Assembly: GCF_000718165.1 (NCBI RefSeq)
Contig: NZ_JOEY01000013.1
Location: 62,001 to 126,000, forward strand
Source: Streptomyces fulvoviolaceus
Lineage (GTDB): Bacteria > Actinomycetota > Actinomycetes > Streptomycetales > Streptomycetaceae
Direction of reading: 5' to 3'
DNA length: 64,000 bases
Shown here: positions 45,507-56,404 of the stretch, piece by piece
Layout of the letters: the number at the start of each line of letters is the position of its first letter
How positions within the stretch are numbered: position 1 is the stretch's first letter
Notes under the pieces: model-generated
What the model saw: the letters and a program-made list of their open reading frames with translations, nothing else
Told to the model about the DNA's origin: nothing
Databases searched by the model: none
Position numbers and translations under genes: made by a program

Positions 45507-47375
45507 GTGCCCGCGATCCCTAGCCATGTGCCCGAGCCGAGCCGTACCGACCCGGCTCAGATCCGCAATTTCTGCATCATCGCGCACATCGACCACGGCA
45601 AGTCCACGCTCGCCGACCGGATGCTCCAGCTGACCGGCGTCGTCGACCAGCGGCAGATGCGTGCTCAGTACCTCGACCGGATGGACATCGAGCGCGAGCG
45701 CGGCATCACGATCAAGTCACAGGCGGTGCGTCTGCCGTGGGCTCCCACCCACGACAAGAACGACACGCACATCCTCAACATGATCGACACCCCGGGGCAC
45801 GTCGACTTCACCTACGAGGTCTCGCGGTCGCTCGCGGCCTGCGAGGGCACCGTCCTCCTCGTCGACGCCGCCCAGGGCATCGAGGCCCAGACTCTCGCCA
45901 ACCTCTACCTGGCGATGGAGAACGACCTCAAGATCATCCCCGTACTGAACAAGATCGACCTGCCGGCCGCCCAGCCGGAGAAGTTCTCCGAGGAGCTCGC
46001 CAACCTCATCGGCTGCCAGCCCGAGGACGTGCTCAAGGTCTCGGCGAAGACCGGTATCGGCGTGGACGCGCTCCTGGACCGGGTCGTCCGCGACGTCCCG
46101 GCCCCGGTCGGCGTCAAGGACGCCCCGGCCCGCGCGATGATCTTCGACTCGGTCTACGACTCCTACCGGGGCGTGGTCACCTACGTCCGAGTCATCGACG
46201 GTCAGCTCAACAAGCGTGAGCGCATCAAGATGATGTCGACCGGCGCCACCCACGAGCTCCTCGAGATCGGCGTCTCGTCCCCCGAGATGACGCCGGCCGA
46301 CGGCATCGGCGTCGGCGAGGTGGGCTACATCATCACCGGCGTGAAGGACGTCCGTCAGTCCAAGGTCGGTGACACCATCACCAGCAAGGACAAGGGCGCC
46401 ACCGAGGCCCTCGGCGGGTACAAGGACCCCAAGCCGATGGTGTTCTCCGGTCTCTATCCGCTCGACGGCTCCGACTACCCCGAGCTGCGCGACGCCCTCG
46501 ACAAGCTCCAGCTCAACGACGCCGCGCTGGTCTACGAGCCGGAGACCTCCGCGGCGCTGGGCTTCGGTTTCCGTGTCGGTTTCCTGGGGTTGCTGCACCT
46601 CGACGTCATCCGTGAGCGCCTGGAGCGCGAGTTCAACCTCGAACTCATCGCCACCGCGCCCAACGTGGTCTACCGCGTGATCATGGAGGACGGGAAGGAG
46701 CACACGGTCACCAACCCGAGCGAGTTCCCCGAGGGCAAGATCGACAAGGTCTTCGAGCCGGTCGTCCGGGCCACGATCCTCGCTCCCAGCGAGTTCATCG
46801 GCTCGATCATGGAGCTCTGCCAGACTCGTCGCGGCACCCTCCTCGGCATGGACTACCTCTCCGAGGACCGGGTCGAGATCCGCTACACGCTCCCCCTCGC
46901 CGAGATCGTCTTCGACTTCTTCGACAACCTGAAGTCCAAGACCCGCGGCTACGCCTCCCTGGACTACGAGCCCACCGGCGAGCAGGACGCCCAGCTGGTG
47001 AAGGTCGACATCCTGCTCCACGGCGACCGGGTCGACGCCTTCTCCGCCGTCACCCACCGGGACGCCGCCTACGCGTACGGCGTACGGCTCGTCGCCAAGC
47101 TGCGCGAACTGATCCCGCGCCAGGCCTTCGAGATCCCCATCCAGGCCGCCATCGGCTCCCGGGTCATCGCCCGCGAGACCATCCGCGCCATCCGCAAGGA
47201 CGTCCTCGCCAAGTGCTACGGCGGTGACATCTCCCGTAAGCGGAAGCTGCTGGAGAAGCAGAAGGAAGGCAAGAAGCGGATGAAGATGGTGGGTTCCGTG
47301 GAGGTTCCGCAGGAGGCCTTCATCGCCGTACTGAGCAGCGACGACAACGCGGGATCGGGCAAGGGCAAGAAATAG
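45507..47375 (+). CDS. lepA: Elongation factor 4 (LepA)
   Basis: 622 residues. A ribosome-associated translational GTPase affecting initiation and back-translocation. G motifs are [17 protein letters not shown] and NKIDLP. Domain II, EF-G-like domains III and V, and the LepA C-terminal domain ([22 protein letters not shown]) are intact. GTG 45507 is chosen with AGGA at 45496-45499 and gives the usual Streptomyces N-terminal extension before [10 protein letters not shown]. Confidence 0.97.
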   Translation: MPAIPSHVPEPSRTDPAQIRNFCIIAHIDHGKSTLADRMLQLTGVVDQRQMRAQYLDRMDIERERGITIKSQAVRLPWAPTHDKNDTHILNMIDTPGHVDFTYEVSRSLAACEGTVLLVDAAQGIEAQTLANLYLAMENDLKIIPVLNKIDLPAAQPEKFSEELANLIGCQPEDVLKVSAKTGIGVDALLDRVVRDVPAPVGVKDAPARAMIFDSVYDSYRGVVTYVRVIDGQLNKRERIKMMSTGATHELLEIGVSSPEMTPADGIGVGEVGYIITGVKDVRQSKVGDTITSKDKGATEALGGYKDPKPMVFSGLYPLDGSDYPELRDALDKLQLNDAALVYEPETSAALGFGFRVGFLGLLHLDVIRERLEREFNLELIATAPNVVYRVIMEDGKEHTVTNPSEFPEGKIDKVFEPVVRATILAPSEFIGSIMELCQTRRGTLLGMDYLSEDRVEIRYTLPLAEIVFDFFDNLKSKTRGYASLDYEPTGEQDAQLVKVDILLHGDRVDAFSAVTHRDAAYAYGVRLVAKLRELIPRQAFEIPIQAAIGSRVIARETIRAIRKDVLAKCYGGDISRKRKLLEKQKEGKKRMKMVGSVEVPQEAFIAVLSSDDNAGSGKGKK

Positions 47376-47500
47376 TCCGGGGTGCGGCGATTTTCCGGGG
47401 CCCGTTGTGCTGGTGCGCGGCGGGCCCTGTGTCGTTCCGCTGGATTTTCTCTGGAGGAATCGACTGTCCGCCGCCCCTTACGCGGGGGCCGGTCGCGCTC

Positions 47501-47506
47501 TACTCT
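47501..47506 (+). promoter_or_regulatory. Promoter -10 of the acyl-CoA ligase gene
   Basis: TACTCT at 47501-47506 with CTTACG at 47477-47482 as a possible -35 (18-nt spacer). It predicts a start near 47513, just upstream of the palindrome at 47523-47537. Confidence 0.5.
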
Positions 47507-47522
47507 GATCTCTGCTCGATAG

Positions 47523-47537
47523 TTACTCGCGAGTTAA
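47523..47537. promoter_or_regulatory. Palindromic operator candidate upstream of the acyl-CoA ligase gene
   Basis: TTACTCGCGAGTTAA contains a perfect ACTCGCGAGT core (47525-47534). It overlaps the predicted transcript start region. TetR-family fatty-acid regulators often bind such short palindromes; the regulator is not visible here. Confidence 0.5.
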
Positions 47538-47589
47538 ACAACAGCCGCAACCTGAGCCAGCCGCGCTGTAGCGGGCCCCGGAGGATGTC

Positions 47590-49464
47590 GTGAGCGACAC
47601 ACAGACACTGATCGAGAACCGTCCGCCGTCCGTGGCGACCCTCTTCCTGGAGCGCGTTGCGGCCACACCGGACGCGGAGGCATACCGCTACCCGGTACCG
47701 CCTGCCTCCGGGGAGGGCCCGGACGACTGGAAGTCGCTGAGCTGGGCGGAGGCCGCCGAGCGCGTCTACGCCATCGCGGCCGGCCTGATCGAACTGGGCG
47801 TACAGCCCGAGCAGCGCGTCGCGCTCGCCTCCTCGACCCGCGTCGAGTGGATCCTCGCCGACCTCGGCATCCTGTGCGCCGGGGCCGCCACGACCACGGT
47901 CTATCCGCAGACCAACGCCGACGAGTCCGCGTTCATCCTCTCCGACTCCGAGAGCCGGGTGCTGATCGCCGAGGACGCGGCCCAGGTCGCCAAGGCGGTG
48001 GAGAAGAAGGCCGAGCTGCCCGAGCTCACCCACGTCGTCGTCCTCGACCCGGCCGGCGTCGAGACGAGCGACTGGATCCTCACCCTCACCGAGCTGGAGG
48101 CCCGTGGCGCCGCCCGCCTGGAGAAGGACCCCGACCTGATCAAGGAGAAGGTCGGCGCGATCACCAAGGACCAGCTCGCCACCCTCATCTACACCTCCGG
48201 CACCACCGGCCGCCCCAAGGGCGTGCGCCTGCCGCACGACAACTGGGCGTACATGGCGAAGGCGATCGCCGCGACCGGGCTGATCAGCGCCGAGGACGTG
48301 CAGTACCTGTGGCTGCCCCTCGCGCACGTCTTCGGCAAGGTGCTCACCTCCGGCCAGATCGAGGTCGGTCACGTCACCGCGGTCGACGGCCGTGTCGACA
48401 AGATCATCGAGAACCTTCCGGTCGTCCAGCCCACCTACATGGCGGCCGTGCCGCGCATCTTCGAGAAGGTCTACAACAGCGTCGCCGCCAAGGCCCGTGC
48501 CGGCGGCCCCGCCAAGTACAAGATCTTCCAGTGGGCCGCGGCGGTCGGGCGCGAGTACGCCAAGGCCACCCAGGACAACTTCCGGCGCACCGGCACCGCG
48601 GCCGCGCCCTTCGCGATCTCCGCCAAGCACAAGGTGGCCGACGCGCTCGTCTTCGCCAAGATCCGCGAGGCCTTCGGCGGCAACCTGCGCGCCTGCGTCT
48701 CCGGCTCGGCCGCGCTCTCGCCCGAGATCGGTTACTTCTTCGCCGGCGCCGGCGTCCACATCCTCGAGGGCTACGGCCTCACGGAGTCCTCCGCGGCCTC
48801 CTTCGTGAACCCGGGCGAGGCCTACCGCACCGGCACGGTCGGCAAGCCGCTGCCCGGCACGGAGGTGCGCATCGCGGACGACGGCGAGATCCTGCTGCGC
48901 GGCCCCGGCATCATGGAGGGCTACCACGGGCTGCCCGAGAAGACCGCCGAGGTCCTGGAGGCGGACGGCTGGTTCCACACCGGTGACATCGGTGAGCTGT
49001 CGCCCGACGGCTACCTGCGGATCACCGACCGCAAGAAGGACCTCATCAAGACGTCCGGCGGCAAGTACATCGCGCCCGCCGAGGTCGAGGGGCAGTTCAA
49101 GGCGGTGTGCCCGTACGTCTCCAACATCCTCGTGCACGGCGCCGACCGGAACTTCTGCACGGCGCTCATCGCGCTGGACGAGCCGTCGATTCTGGACTGG
49201 GCCAAGGAGAACGGCCTGGGCGGGAAGTCGTACGCGGAGGTTGTCGCGGCGCCGGTGACGGTCTCGATGGTCGAGGGGTATGTGAAGGAGCTCAACGAGG
49301 GGCTGCAGCGGTGGCAGACCATCAAGAAGTTCCGGCTGCTGCCGCGGGATCTCGATGTGGAGCACGGGGAGATCACGCCGAGCCTGAAGCTGAAGCGACC
49401 CGTCGTGGAGCGGGAGTACAAGCACCTCATCGAGGAGATGTACGCGGGCTCTCGCGAGGCCTAG
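47590..49464 (+). CDS. Long-chain fatty acid-CoA ligase (AMP-dependent synthetase)
   Basis: 624 residues. An ANL-superfamily enzyme that activates fatty acids through an acyl-AMP. The AMP-binding motif is YTSGTTGRPKGV, followed by LPLAHVFGKVL, GYGLTESSAASF, the GWFHTGDIG hinge and the DRKKDLIKTSGGKYIAPAEVE C-terminal lysine region. The GTG start has GGAGG just upstream. It resembles FadD15-type long ligases (about 600 residues). Preceded by a promoter and palindrome at 47477-47537. Confidence 0.93.
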   Translation: MSDTQTLIENRPPSVATLFLERVAATPDAEAYRYPVPPASGEGPDDWKSLSWAEAAERVYAIAAGLIELGVQPEQRVALASSTRVEWILADLGILCAGAATTTVYPQTNADESAFILSDSESRVLIAEDAAQVAKAVEKKAELPELTHVVVLDPAGVETSDWILTLTELEARGAARLEKDPDLIKEKVGAITKDQLATLIYTSGTTGRPKGVRLPHDNWAYMAKAIAATGLISAEDVQYLWLPLAHVFGKVLTSGQIEVGHVTAVDGRVDKIIENLPVVQPTYMAAVPRIFEKVYNSVAAKARAGGPAKYKIFQWAAAVGREYAKATQDNFRRTGTAAAPFAISAKHKVADALVFAKIREAFGGNLRACVSGSAALSPEIGYFFAGAGVHILEGYGLTESSAASFVNPGEAYRTGTVGKPLPGTEVRIADDGEILLRGPGIMEGYHGLPEKTAEVLEADGWFHTGDIGELSPDGYLRITDRKKDLIKTSGGKYIAPAEVEGQFKAVCPYVSNILVHGADRNFCTALIALDEPSILDWAKENGLGGKSYAEVVAAPVTVSMVEGYVKELNEGLQRWQTIKKFRLLPRDLDVEHGEITPSLKLKRPVVEREYKHLIEEMYAGSREA

Positions 49465-49510
49465 CGCCCAAGAGGAGGGGTGGCGGGGATCCGTTCGCGG
49501 CTGACGGTCC

Positions 49511-49546
49511 GTTGTGGCTTGTCGCGCAGTTCCCCGCGCCCCTGAA
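49511..49546. repeat. Short dispersed intergenic repeat
   Basis: GTTGTGGCTTGTCGCGCAG followed by TTCCCCGCGCCCCTGA, a type found widely between Streptomyces genes, lies between the convergent acyl-CoA ligase and response-regulator genes. Related to 43212-43280. Confidence 0.6.
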
Positions 49547-49551
49547 GAAGG

Positions 49552-50127
49552 TCAGTTCACGCGGCCTCTTGCCAAGAGCTGCCGTAGCTCCCTGACCTGT
49601 GCTCGCAGCGTTTGTGGGTCCGGAGGGGTGTCTCCCCCCAACTGCTTCTCCAGTTCCGCCAGTTGGGCGTTCACCTGGTGGTAGTCGGCCTGCTCTTGCG
49701 CCAGCACTCGCTCCAGTTGCTGGTTCTTGCGGTGGAGGTCGAGGAAGACGGTGACCTTGGCTCGTAGGACCCAGGGGTCGAAGGGCTTGGTCAAGTAGTC
49801 GGCGGCGCCGGTCGCGTAGCCGCGGAAGGCGTAGCCGGAGTCGTCCTCCGCGCCGGTCAGGAAGATGATCGGGACGTCCTTGGTCTGGTCGAGCCGTTTG
49901 ATGTTGGCGGCGGTCTCGAAACCGTCCATGCCCGGCATGCGTACGTCCAGGAGCACGAGGGCGAAGTGCTGCCGGAGCAGCGCCTTCATCGCCTCCTCGC
50001 CCGAACGTGCGCGGACGAGCGGCTCGTTGAGGGACCCCAGGACGGCCTCCAACGCGATCAGGTTGTCCTCCATGTCGTCGACCAGGAGGATGCTGGCGCG
50101 CTCTTCGGTCGTTGCCTCAGCGCTCAT
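49552..50127 (-). CDS. Response regulator with C-terminal coiled coil
   Basis: 191 residues. The receiver domain (about 10-130) has the acidic pair in ILLVDDMEDN, the phosphorylated Asp in VLLDVRMPGMDGFE, the switch Thr in FLTGAED and the Lys in YLTKPFDP. The C-terminal 55 residues form a probable coiled coil (KNQQLERVLAQEQADYHQVNAQ is part of it) and no DNA-binding domain is present. ATG 50127 follows GAGGCC. It begins 14 nt after the hybrid kinase stop, so it is likely its dedicated partner, acting by protein contact. Confidence 0.9.
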   Translation of the reverse strand: MSAEATTEERASILLVDDMEDNLIALEAVLGSLNEPLVRARSGEEAMKALLRQHFALVLLDVRMPGMDGFETAANIKRLDQTKDVPIIFLTGAEDDSGYAFRGYATGAADYLTKPFDPWVLRAKVTVFLDLHRKNQQLERVLAQEQADYHQVNAQLAELEKQLGGDTPPDPQTLRAQVRELRQLLARGRVN

Positions 50128-50141
50128 GTGACTGGCCTCAT

Positions 50142-53100
50142 TCAGTCGTCCGTGGGCGGGACCGCGGCTTCCTCGACAGCGGCTCGCGCCTCGTCCTCCG
50201 CGCCCTCGGGGTCCAGGAGTGCGCATACGACGGTCAGCAGCTGGTCGACGTCCACAGGCTTGGGTACGTAGTCGTTGGCGCCGCGCGCGATGGACTTCTC
50301 GCGGTCTCCGGGCATCGCCTTCGCGGTCAGCGCGACGATGGGCAGGCCGGTCCAGCGCGGGGTGCGGCGGATGGCGGCGATGGTCTCGTAGCCGTCCATC
50401 TCCGGCATCATGATGTCCATCAGGACGAGTTCGACGTCCGGGTTGCGCTCCAGGGTCTCGATGCCCTCGCGGCCGTTCTCCGCGTACAGGACGGGCATGC
50501 CGACGCGGCCGAGGACATGGGTGAGGGCGAAGACGTTGCGGATGTCGTCGTCGACGATCAACACCCGTCGTCCGGCGAGCACTTGTCCCGCCCGGCCCGC
50601 CTTCCACGCCTCCAGCTTGGTGGGCGCCGGCCACGAGTCCTCGGCGTCGTGGGCCGTCGGGAAGGGCTCGGTCGACAGGTCCTCCGGTGCCGGCAGCAGG
50701 TGGTCCTCGGCGGTCGGGCCGGTCGCCGAGTGGCCGGGGCTGACGACGGGGACGTAGAGAGTGAAGGTGGACCCCTGTCCGGGCTCGCTCTCGGCGACGA
50801 TACGGCCGCCCAGCAGGCCCGCGATCTCCCGGCTGATCGACAGTCCCAGTCCCGTGCCGCCGTACTTGCGGTTGGTCGTGCCGTCGGCCTGCTGGAACGC
50901 CTCGAAGATCACCGGGAGTTTCTCGGCGGCGATGCCGATGCCGGTGTCGGAGACCTCGAAGGCGATCACCTCGTCGCTGTCGCGGACGTAGCGGTGCTCG
51001 GGGTTCTTGACGCGGTTCACGCGCAGCTCGACCCGGCCGGTGGCGGTGAACTTGATCGCGTTGGAGAGCAGGTTGCGCAGGATCTGCTGCAGCCGCTGCT
51101 CGTCCGAGTACATCTCGCGCGGTACGTCCTCGCCGACCGTCACCTCGAAGGCGAGCCCCCGGTCGAGGGTGAGCGGGCGGAAGGTGGCGTGGACGTAGTC
51201 GAGCAGCTTGATGAGCGGCAGCTTCTTCGGGCGTACGTCCATCCGGCCGGCCTCGATCTTCGACAGGTCGAGGATGTCGTTGATCAGCTGCAGCAGATCC
51301 GACCCCGACCTGTGGATCGTCGTCGCGAACTGCACCTCCTGGTCGGAGAGATGGCCGTCCGGGTTGTCCGAGAGCAGGCGCGCCAGGATCAGCAGGGAGT
51401 TCAGCGGTGTGCGCAGTTCGTGCGACATGTTCGCCAGGAACTCCGACTTGTACTGCGAGGAGGTGGCCAACAGGGCTGCCTTCTCCTCGAGTTCGGCGTT
51501 CGAGCGCTGCAACTCCGCTTGCTGGCTCTGGAGTTCGTCCGATCGTTCCTGGAGCTGCATCGCCAGCCGCTGGGACTCGCCGAGCAGGGACTCGGTGCGG
51601 GAGTTGGCGATGATCGTGTTGATCGCGACGCCGATGGTGTTCACGAACTGGTCGAAGAAGGCCAGGTGGACGTCGGAGAAGCGGGAGAAGGACGCCAGCT
51701 CGATCACGCCGAGGAGCTTGTCCTCGAAGAGGATCGGGATGATGACGACGCTGGCCGGGGCGGCTTCACCCAGCCCACTGTTGATCTTGATGTAGTCCGG
51801 CGGGGCCTCCTCCACCAGGATCCGCTGCTTCTCGCGGGCCGCCTGGCGTACCAGGCCGTGGACCGGCATGCCGCCGGTGTCGACGGTCGCACCCTGGGCC
51901 GAGCCGTAGCCGGCGATGAACGCCAGTCCCTTCGCAGGAACGGTTGTGCGGAGAGAGGTGCCGTCCTCGTCGGGATCGGCCAGGAAGAACGCGCCGTACT
52001 GCGCGTTCACCAGCGGCGTCAGCTCGCGCAGGATCAGGTCGGCGACCTCCATCAGGTCCCGGTGGCCCTGCATCAGCGCGGCCAGACGGGCCAGGTTGGA
52101 CTCCAGCCAGTCCTTCGCGCGGGTCGTCTCGCGGAGGTTGGCCACCATCAGGTTGATGTTGTCCTTCAGCTCGGTGACCTCGCCCTGTGTCTCGACGGTG
52201 ATCGAGCGGGACATGTCGCCCTGGGCCACCGCGGAGGCGACCTCGGCGATCGCGCGGACCTGGGTGGTCAGGTTGAGCGCGAGTTCGTTCACGTTGGTCG
52301 TCAGGCGCTTCCAGGTGCCGTAGACGCCCTCGACCCTTGCCTGGCCGCCGAGTTGGCCCTCGGAGCCGACCTCGCGGGCCACCCGCGTGACCTCGGAGGA
52401 GAAGGAGGAGAGGGTGTCGACCATGGTGTTGATGGCGGTCTTCAGCTCCAGGATCTCGCCGCGCGCGTCCACGTCGATCTTCTTGGAGAGGTCGCCGTTG
52501 GCCACGGCCGTGGTGACCTGGGCGATGTTCCGTACCTGCGAAGTCAGGTTGTCGGCCATGTAGTTGACGTTGTCGGTCAGGTCGCGCCAGACGCCGGAGA
52601 CGCCCAGCACCTGGGCCCGTCCGCCCAGTCGGCCGTCGGTGCCGACCTCGCGGGCCACGCGGGTCACCTCGTCGGCGAAGGCGCGCAGCTGCTCCACCAT
52701 CGTGTTGACGGTGTCCTTCAGTTCCAGGATCTCGCCGCGGGCGTCGACCGTGATCTTCTTCGACAGGTCGCCGTTGGCGACGGCGGTCGTCACCTGGGCG
52801 ATGTTCCGTACCTGGGAAGTGAGGTTCAGGGCCATGAAGTTGACGTTGTCGGTGAGGTCCTTCCAGACGCCCGACACGCCCCGCACCTGCGCCTGACCGC
52901 CGAGGTTGCCTTCGGTGCCGACCTCGCGGGCGACGCGGGTGACCTCGTCGGCGAAGGCGGAGAGCTGGTCGACCATGGTGTTGATCGTGGACTTCAGCTC
53001 CAGGATCTCGCCCTTCGCCTCGACCGTGATCTTCTTGCCGAGGTCGCCCTGGGCCACGGCCGTCGACACCAGGGCGATGTTGCGCACCTGCGAAGTCAGG

Positions 53101-54272
53101 TTGTCCGCCATGAAGTTGACGTTGTCCGTCAGGTCCTTCCAGACGCCTGACACGCCCCGCACCTGAGCGCGGCCGCCGAGGTTGCCTTCGGTGCCGACCT
53201 CGCGGGCGACGCGGGTGACCTCGTCGGCGAAGGCGGAGAGCTGGTCGACCATGGTGTTGATGGTCGACTTGAGCTCCAGGATCTCGCCCTGCGCGTCGAC
53301 CGTGATCTTCTGCGAAAGGTCGCCGTTGGCCACGGCGGTCGTCACCTGGGCGATGTTGCGCACCTGGGAAGTGAGGTTCGACGCCATGAAGTTGACGTTG
53401 TCGGTGAGGTCCTTCCAGACGCCCGACACGCCCCGCACCTGAGCGCGGCCGCCCAGCTGGCCCTCGGTGCCGACCTCGCGGGCCACCCGGGTCACCTCGT
53501 CGGCGAAGGCGGAGAGCTGGTCGACCATCGTGTTCACGGTCAGCTTCAGTTCGAGCAGCTCGCCGGTCGCCTCGACCGTGACCGTGCGGGTCAGGTCACC
53601 GCGGGCCACCGCCGTGGTCACCAGGGCGATGTCACGCACCTGGGCGGTCAGCCGGGACGCCATGGTGTTGACCGCCTCGGTCACATCCCGCCAACTGCCC
53701 GACAGGCCCGTCACCTTGGCCCGCCCGCCGAGCCGTCCCTCGGTACCGACCTCGCGCGCGACCCGGGTCACCTCGCCGGTGAACAGGGACAGCTGGTCGA
53801 CCATCTTGTTCACGGCCCGGCCGAGGCGCCGTAGATCACCGCGCAACTGCCGGCTGCCGTCGTGCAGGTCGACCCGTTGGGTCAGGTCGCCGCCGGCCAC
53901 CGCGTCGAGCACGCGCGTCGCGTTCGCGGCCGGGGCCACCAGGGCGTCGAGCAGCTGGTTCACGTCGTTGACCCGGGAGGTCCAGCCGCCCTGGCCCGGG
54001 CTCGCCGAGAGGCGTTCGTCGAGCCGGCCGTGTCGCACCAACTCCCGCTTCACGCGCTGCACTTCCGAGTTGAAGTGCGTACTGCGGTCTATGACCTGGT
54101 TGAAGACCGCGGTCAGTTCGGCCACCAGACCGTGCCCCGTCTCGGGCACCTTCGCGAAGTCGCCGTCGCGGGCGGCGGTCATCGCGGCGAGCAGGGGACG
54201 GAGATCCGATGCTCGAATATGGGCGTCTTTGTGTCCCTCTTCGAGCACACGCGTAGCACTGTTCTCACTCAT
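50142..54272 (-). CDS. Poly-HAMP hybrid histidine kinase (Nik1/group III-like)
   Basis: 1376 residues, no membrane segment. Order: N-terminal region, about six 92-residue units of paired HAMP domains (roughly 120-700; each holds [20 protein letters not shown] and [17 protein letters not shown] variants), a GAF domain (about 727-890), coiled coil, HisKA with [10 protein letters not shown] (near 949), HATPase with [15 protein letters not shown] and GGTGLGLS (near 1141), and a receiver domain with [14 protein letters not shown] and KPVD (from about 1233). Such HAMP arrays, as in fungal Nik1, sense osmotic or envelope stress. The frame continues upstream opposite the SpoIIE gene, but ATG 54272 is the start consistent with that neighbour. 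Confidence 0.9.
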   Translation of the reverse strand: MSENSATRVLEEGHKDAHIRASDLRPLLAAMTAARDGDFAKVPETGHGLVAELTAVFNQVIDRSTHFNSEVQRVKRELVRHGRLDERLSASPGQGGWTSRVNDVNQLLDALVAPAANATRVLDAVAGGDLTQRVDLHDGSRQLRGDLRRLGRAVNKMVDQLSLFTGEVTRVAREVGTEGRLGGRAKVTGLSGSWRDVTEAVNTMASRLTAQVRDIALVTTAVARGDLTRTVTVEATGELLELKLTVNTMVDQLSAFADEVTRVAREVGTEGQLGGRAQVRGVSGVWKDLTDNVNFMASNLTSQVRNIAQVTTAVANGDLSQKITVDAQGEILELKSTINTMVDQLSAFADEVTRVAREVGTEGNLGGRAQVRGVSGVWKDLTDNVNFMADNLTSQVRNIALVSTAVAQGDLGKKITVEAKGEILELKSTINTMVDQLSAFADEVTRVAREVGTEGNLGGQAQVRGVSGVWKDLTDNVNFMALNLTSQVRNIAQVTTAVANGDLSKKITVDARGEILELKDTVNTMVEQLRAFADEVTRVAREVGTDGRLGGRAQVLGVSGVWRDLTDNVNYMADNLTSQVRNIAQVTTAVANGDLSKKIDVDARGEILELKTAINTMVDTLSSFSSEVTRVAREVGSEGQLGGQARVEGVYGTWKRLTTNVNELALNLTTQVRAIAEVASAVAQGDMSRSITVETQGEVTELKDNINLMVANLRETTRAKDWLESNLARLAALMQGHRDLMEVADLILRELTPLVNAQYGAFFLADPDEDGTSLRTTVPAKGLAFIAGYGSAQGATVDTGGMPVHGLVRQAAREKQRILVEEAPPDYIKINSGLGEAAPASVVIIPILFEDKLLGVIELASFSRFSDVHLAFFDQFVNTIGVAINTIIANSRTESLLGESQRLAMQLQERSDELQSQQAELQRSNAELEEKAALLATSSQYKSEFLANMSHELRTPLNSLLILARLLSDNPDGHLSDQEVQFATTIHRSGSDLLQLINDILDLSKIEAGRMDVRPKKLPLIKLLDYVHATFRPLTLDRGLAFEVTVGEDVPREMYSDEQRLQQILRNLLSNAIKFTATGRVELRVNRVKNPEHRYVRDSDEVIAFEVSDTGIGIAAEKLPVIFEAFQQADGTTNRKYGGTGLGLSISREIAGLLGGRIVAESEPGQGSTFTLYVPVVSPGHSATGPTAEDHLLPAPEDLSTEPFPTAHDAEDSWPAPTKLEAWKAGRAGQVLAGRRVLIVDDDIRNVFALTHVLGRVGMPVLYAENGREGIETLERNPDVELVLMDIMMPEMDGYETIAAIRRTPRWTGLPIVALTAKAMPGDREKSIARGANDYVPKPVDVDQLLTVVCALLDPEGAEDEARAAVEEAAVPPTDD
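52200..53770 (-). repeat. 276-bp tandem repeats encoding the HAMP array
   Basis: The DNA for the HAMP region repeats with a 276-bp period. The same GACCTCGCGGGCCAC-type segment recurs near 52370, 52646, 52922, 53196, 53472 and 53748 with small differences. The close similarity of the central copies suggests recent duplication or gene conversion and could mislead assembly. Confidence 0.85.
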
Positions 54273-54374
54273 GGCGGCCCACTTCGGTAACTCGGCGCTT
54301 ATGGGCGTGGCCAGTCTGTCACTCTGTCCGCATCGACTGAGGCCTATTCGTCCGAACTGCGCGGGGAGCTTGAC

Positions 54375-56330
54375 ATGGGGGCCATTCCGACGCAACGGGA
54401 GACCATCTCCCGTGCTTCTGATGCGCCTGTGCACGAGGACACGGCGTCTGTGCACGAGAACAGCCCGCCCGCCGGCGCACCCCCGCACGCCCGGGCGCAC
54501 GCCACCCTCGCCGGCACCCCCCTCGCGCCGAGCGCCGCCCGCGCGCTGGCACGGGCCGCGTTCACCGAATGGGCCGAACTCGGCCTGCCCGGCACCGAGT
54601 ACCTCACCGACCGGCTGGCCGACGACGCCGTGGTCGTCGTCAGCGAACTCGTCACGAACGCCGTGGTGCACGCGGGCACCGAGGTCGAGCTGGCCTGCCG
54701 GCTGGAGGCGGAGACCGGCGCGCTCGTCGTCGAGGTCCTCGACCACCATCCCTCGCGCGCCCCGCGCGACGGCGCCCCCGAACCGCCGTACGGGACACCG
54801 GAGTACGGGCGCGGGCTCCGGCTCGTCGCCGCCCTCGCCGAGTCCTGGGGCATCACCTACCGCACGGGCGCCAAGACGGTGTGGGCGCGACTGCCGGCCG
54901 AGGGGAAGGAGGTCGTCGACGGGATGCAGGCGTACGCCGGGGAGCGCGCACACGAACGCGGCCTGCGCGTCGCCTCGATACTGGCCCCCGAACCACAGCG
55001 CCCCGAGCAGGACCGGGAGTGGCTCAACCGCGGCGCCCTGTCCTTCCTCGCCGAGGCCTCCGACCTGCTCGCCGGGCAGCTCGACGAGAACCTGGTGGCC
55101 GCGCTCGCCGGACAGCTGATCGTGCCGCGGCTGGCCGACTGGTGCGCGGTGTGGCTGGAGGACGAGGTCGCGGGGCACGGCGGCTGGGGCGACGGCGCCA
55201 CCTTCGGCCCCGGACCGCGGCTGGCCCGGGTGTGGCACGGCAGCGAGAACCGCATCGAGGAGCTGCGCCGGGCCCTGGAGAAGGAGCCGCCGCACCTGTC
55301 CGACGCGGAACGATCCGGGCCCGTCCCGTTCAACTGGCCCGGCGAGGCGCTGGGCCCGCGCGCGGCACACGGCTCGGCGCTCGCCTACCGGCTGACCGCC
55401 GGCGGCCGCCCGCTGGGCACCCTCGTCATCGGCCGGGCCGGGCTGCTGACCTTCCCCGACGAGATCACCGGGCTGGTCGAGGACCTCAGCCGCCGGGTGG
55501 CGCTCGCCATCGGCGCGGCCCGCCAGTACGCCCGGCAGGCCACCATCAGCGCCGTCCTGCAGCGCGGCCTGCTGCCCGGCGCGGTCGCCGAGATCCCCGG
55601 CGTGAGCAGCGCCCTGGTGTACGAACCGCGCGACAAGGGCGGTCCCAGCGGCGACTTCTACGATCTCTTCCCGGCCGGCGACGGCCGCTGGTGCTTCGCC
55701 CTCGGCGACGTCCAGGGCAAGGGCCCCGAGGCCGCCGTCGTCATCGGCCTGGCCCGGCCCTGGCTGCGGCTGCTGGCCCGCGAGGGCTACGGCGTCGGCG
55801 ACGTCCTCGACCGCCTCAACCAGCTGCTCCTCGACGACGCCACGGAGGCCGCGGACGCCGCCGCCCGCGCGCTGACCGCCGCGAACGGCCGGCCCCTCGC
55901 CCCCGGCGACGGCCCGCAGACCCGCTTTCTCTCCCTCCTCTACGGCGAGCTCGCCCCCTTCGACGGCGGCGTGCGCTGCACCCTCGCCTCCGCCGGCCAT
56001 CCGCTGCCGCTGCTCCTCGGGGCGGGCGGCGAGGTCCGTACGGCCGCGCATCCGCAGACCCTCCTCGGGGTCGTCGAGGACGCGACGTACACCAGCGAGA
56101 CCTTCGAACTGCGCTCCGGCGACAGCCTGTTGTGCGTCACGGACGGCGTGACGGAGCGCCGTTGCGGCTCGCGCCAGTTCGACGACGAGGACGGGCTCGC
56201 CGACGCGCTGGAGGGGTGCGCGGGGCTCGACGTCGAGCTGATCGCGGAGCGGATCAAACGGCTGGTGCACGAGTTCGGGGAGGGGCCGCCGGAGGACGAC
56301 CTGGCGCTGTTGGTCCTGCAGGCGGAGTGA
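54375..56330 (+). CDS. SpoIIE-family PP2C phosphatase with N-terminal ATPase-like kinase domain
   Basis: 651 residues. An anti-sigma-type HATPase domain comes first (about 50-175: [13 protein letters not shown], then [15 protein letters not shown]), then a GAF-like region, then the PP2C/SpoIIE domain (about 420-640) with [38 protein letters not shown] and [10 protein letters not shown]. Such proteins both phosphorylate and dephosphorylate anti-sigma antagonists. ATG 54375 has GGGGAGCT upstream. It is divergent from the hybrid kinase, 102 bp between starts, so shared regulation is likely. Confidence 0.92.
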   Translation: MGAIPTQRETISRASDAPVHEDTASVHENSPPAGAPPHARAHATLAGTPLAPSAARALARAAFTEWAELGLPGTEYLTDRLADDAVVVVSELVTNAVVHAGTEVELACRLEAETGALVVEVLDHHPSRAPRDGAPEPPYGTPEYGRGLRLVAALAESWGITYRTGAKTVWARLPAEGKEVVDGMQAYAGERAHERGLRVASILAPEPQRPEQDREWLNRGALSFLAEASDLLAGQLDENLVAALAGQLIVPRLADWCAVWLEDEVAGHGGWGDGATFGPGPRLARVWHGSENRIEELRRALEKEPPHLSDAERSGPVPFNWPGEALGPRAAHGSALAYRLTAGGRPLGTLVIGRAGLLTFPDEITGLVEDLSRRVALAIGAARQYARQATISAVLQRGLLPGAVAEIPGVSSALVYEPRDKGGPSGDFYDLFPAGDGRWCFALGDVQGKGPEAAVVIGLARPWLRLLAREGYGVGDVLDRLNQLLLDDATEAADAAARALTAANGRPLAPGDGPQTRFLSLLYGELAPFDGGVRCTLASAGHPLPLLLGAGGEVRTAAHPQTLLGVVEDATYTSETFELRSGDSLLCVTDGVTERRCGSRQFDDEDGLADALEGCAGLDVELIAERIKRLVHEFGEGPPEDDLALLVLQAE

Positions 56331-56404
56331 CCGCCGTGGTGCCGGCCAGGTGATCGTGCCGGTGCGGGCCGAGTGATCGTCCCGCGTGCGGGACAATGGA
56401 GGAC

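Noticed and set aside
52200..53770. Array-like repetition suggesting CRISPR
   Set aside because: The 276-bp period and in-frame conservation encode HAMP domains; there are no short direct repeats with unique spacers.
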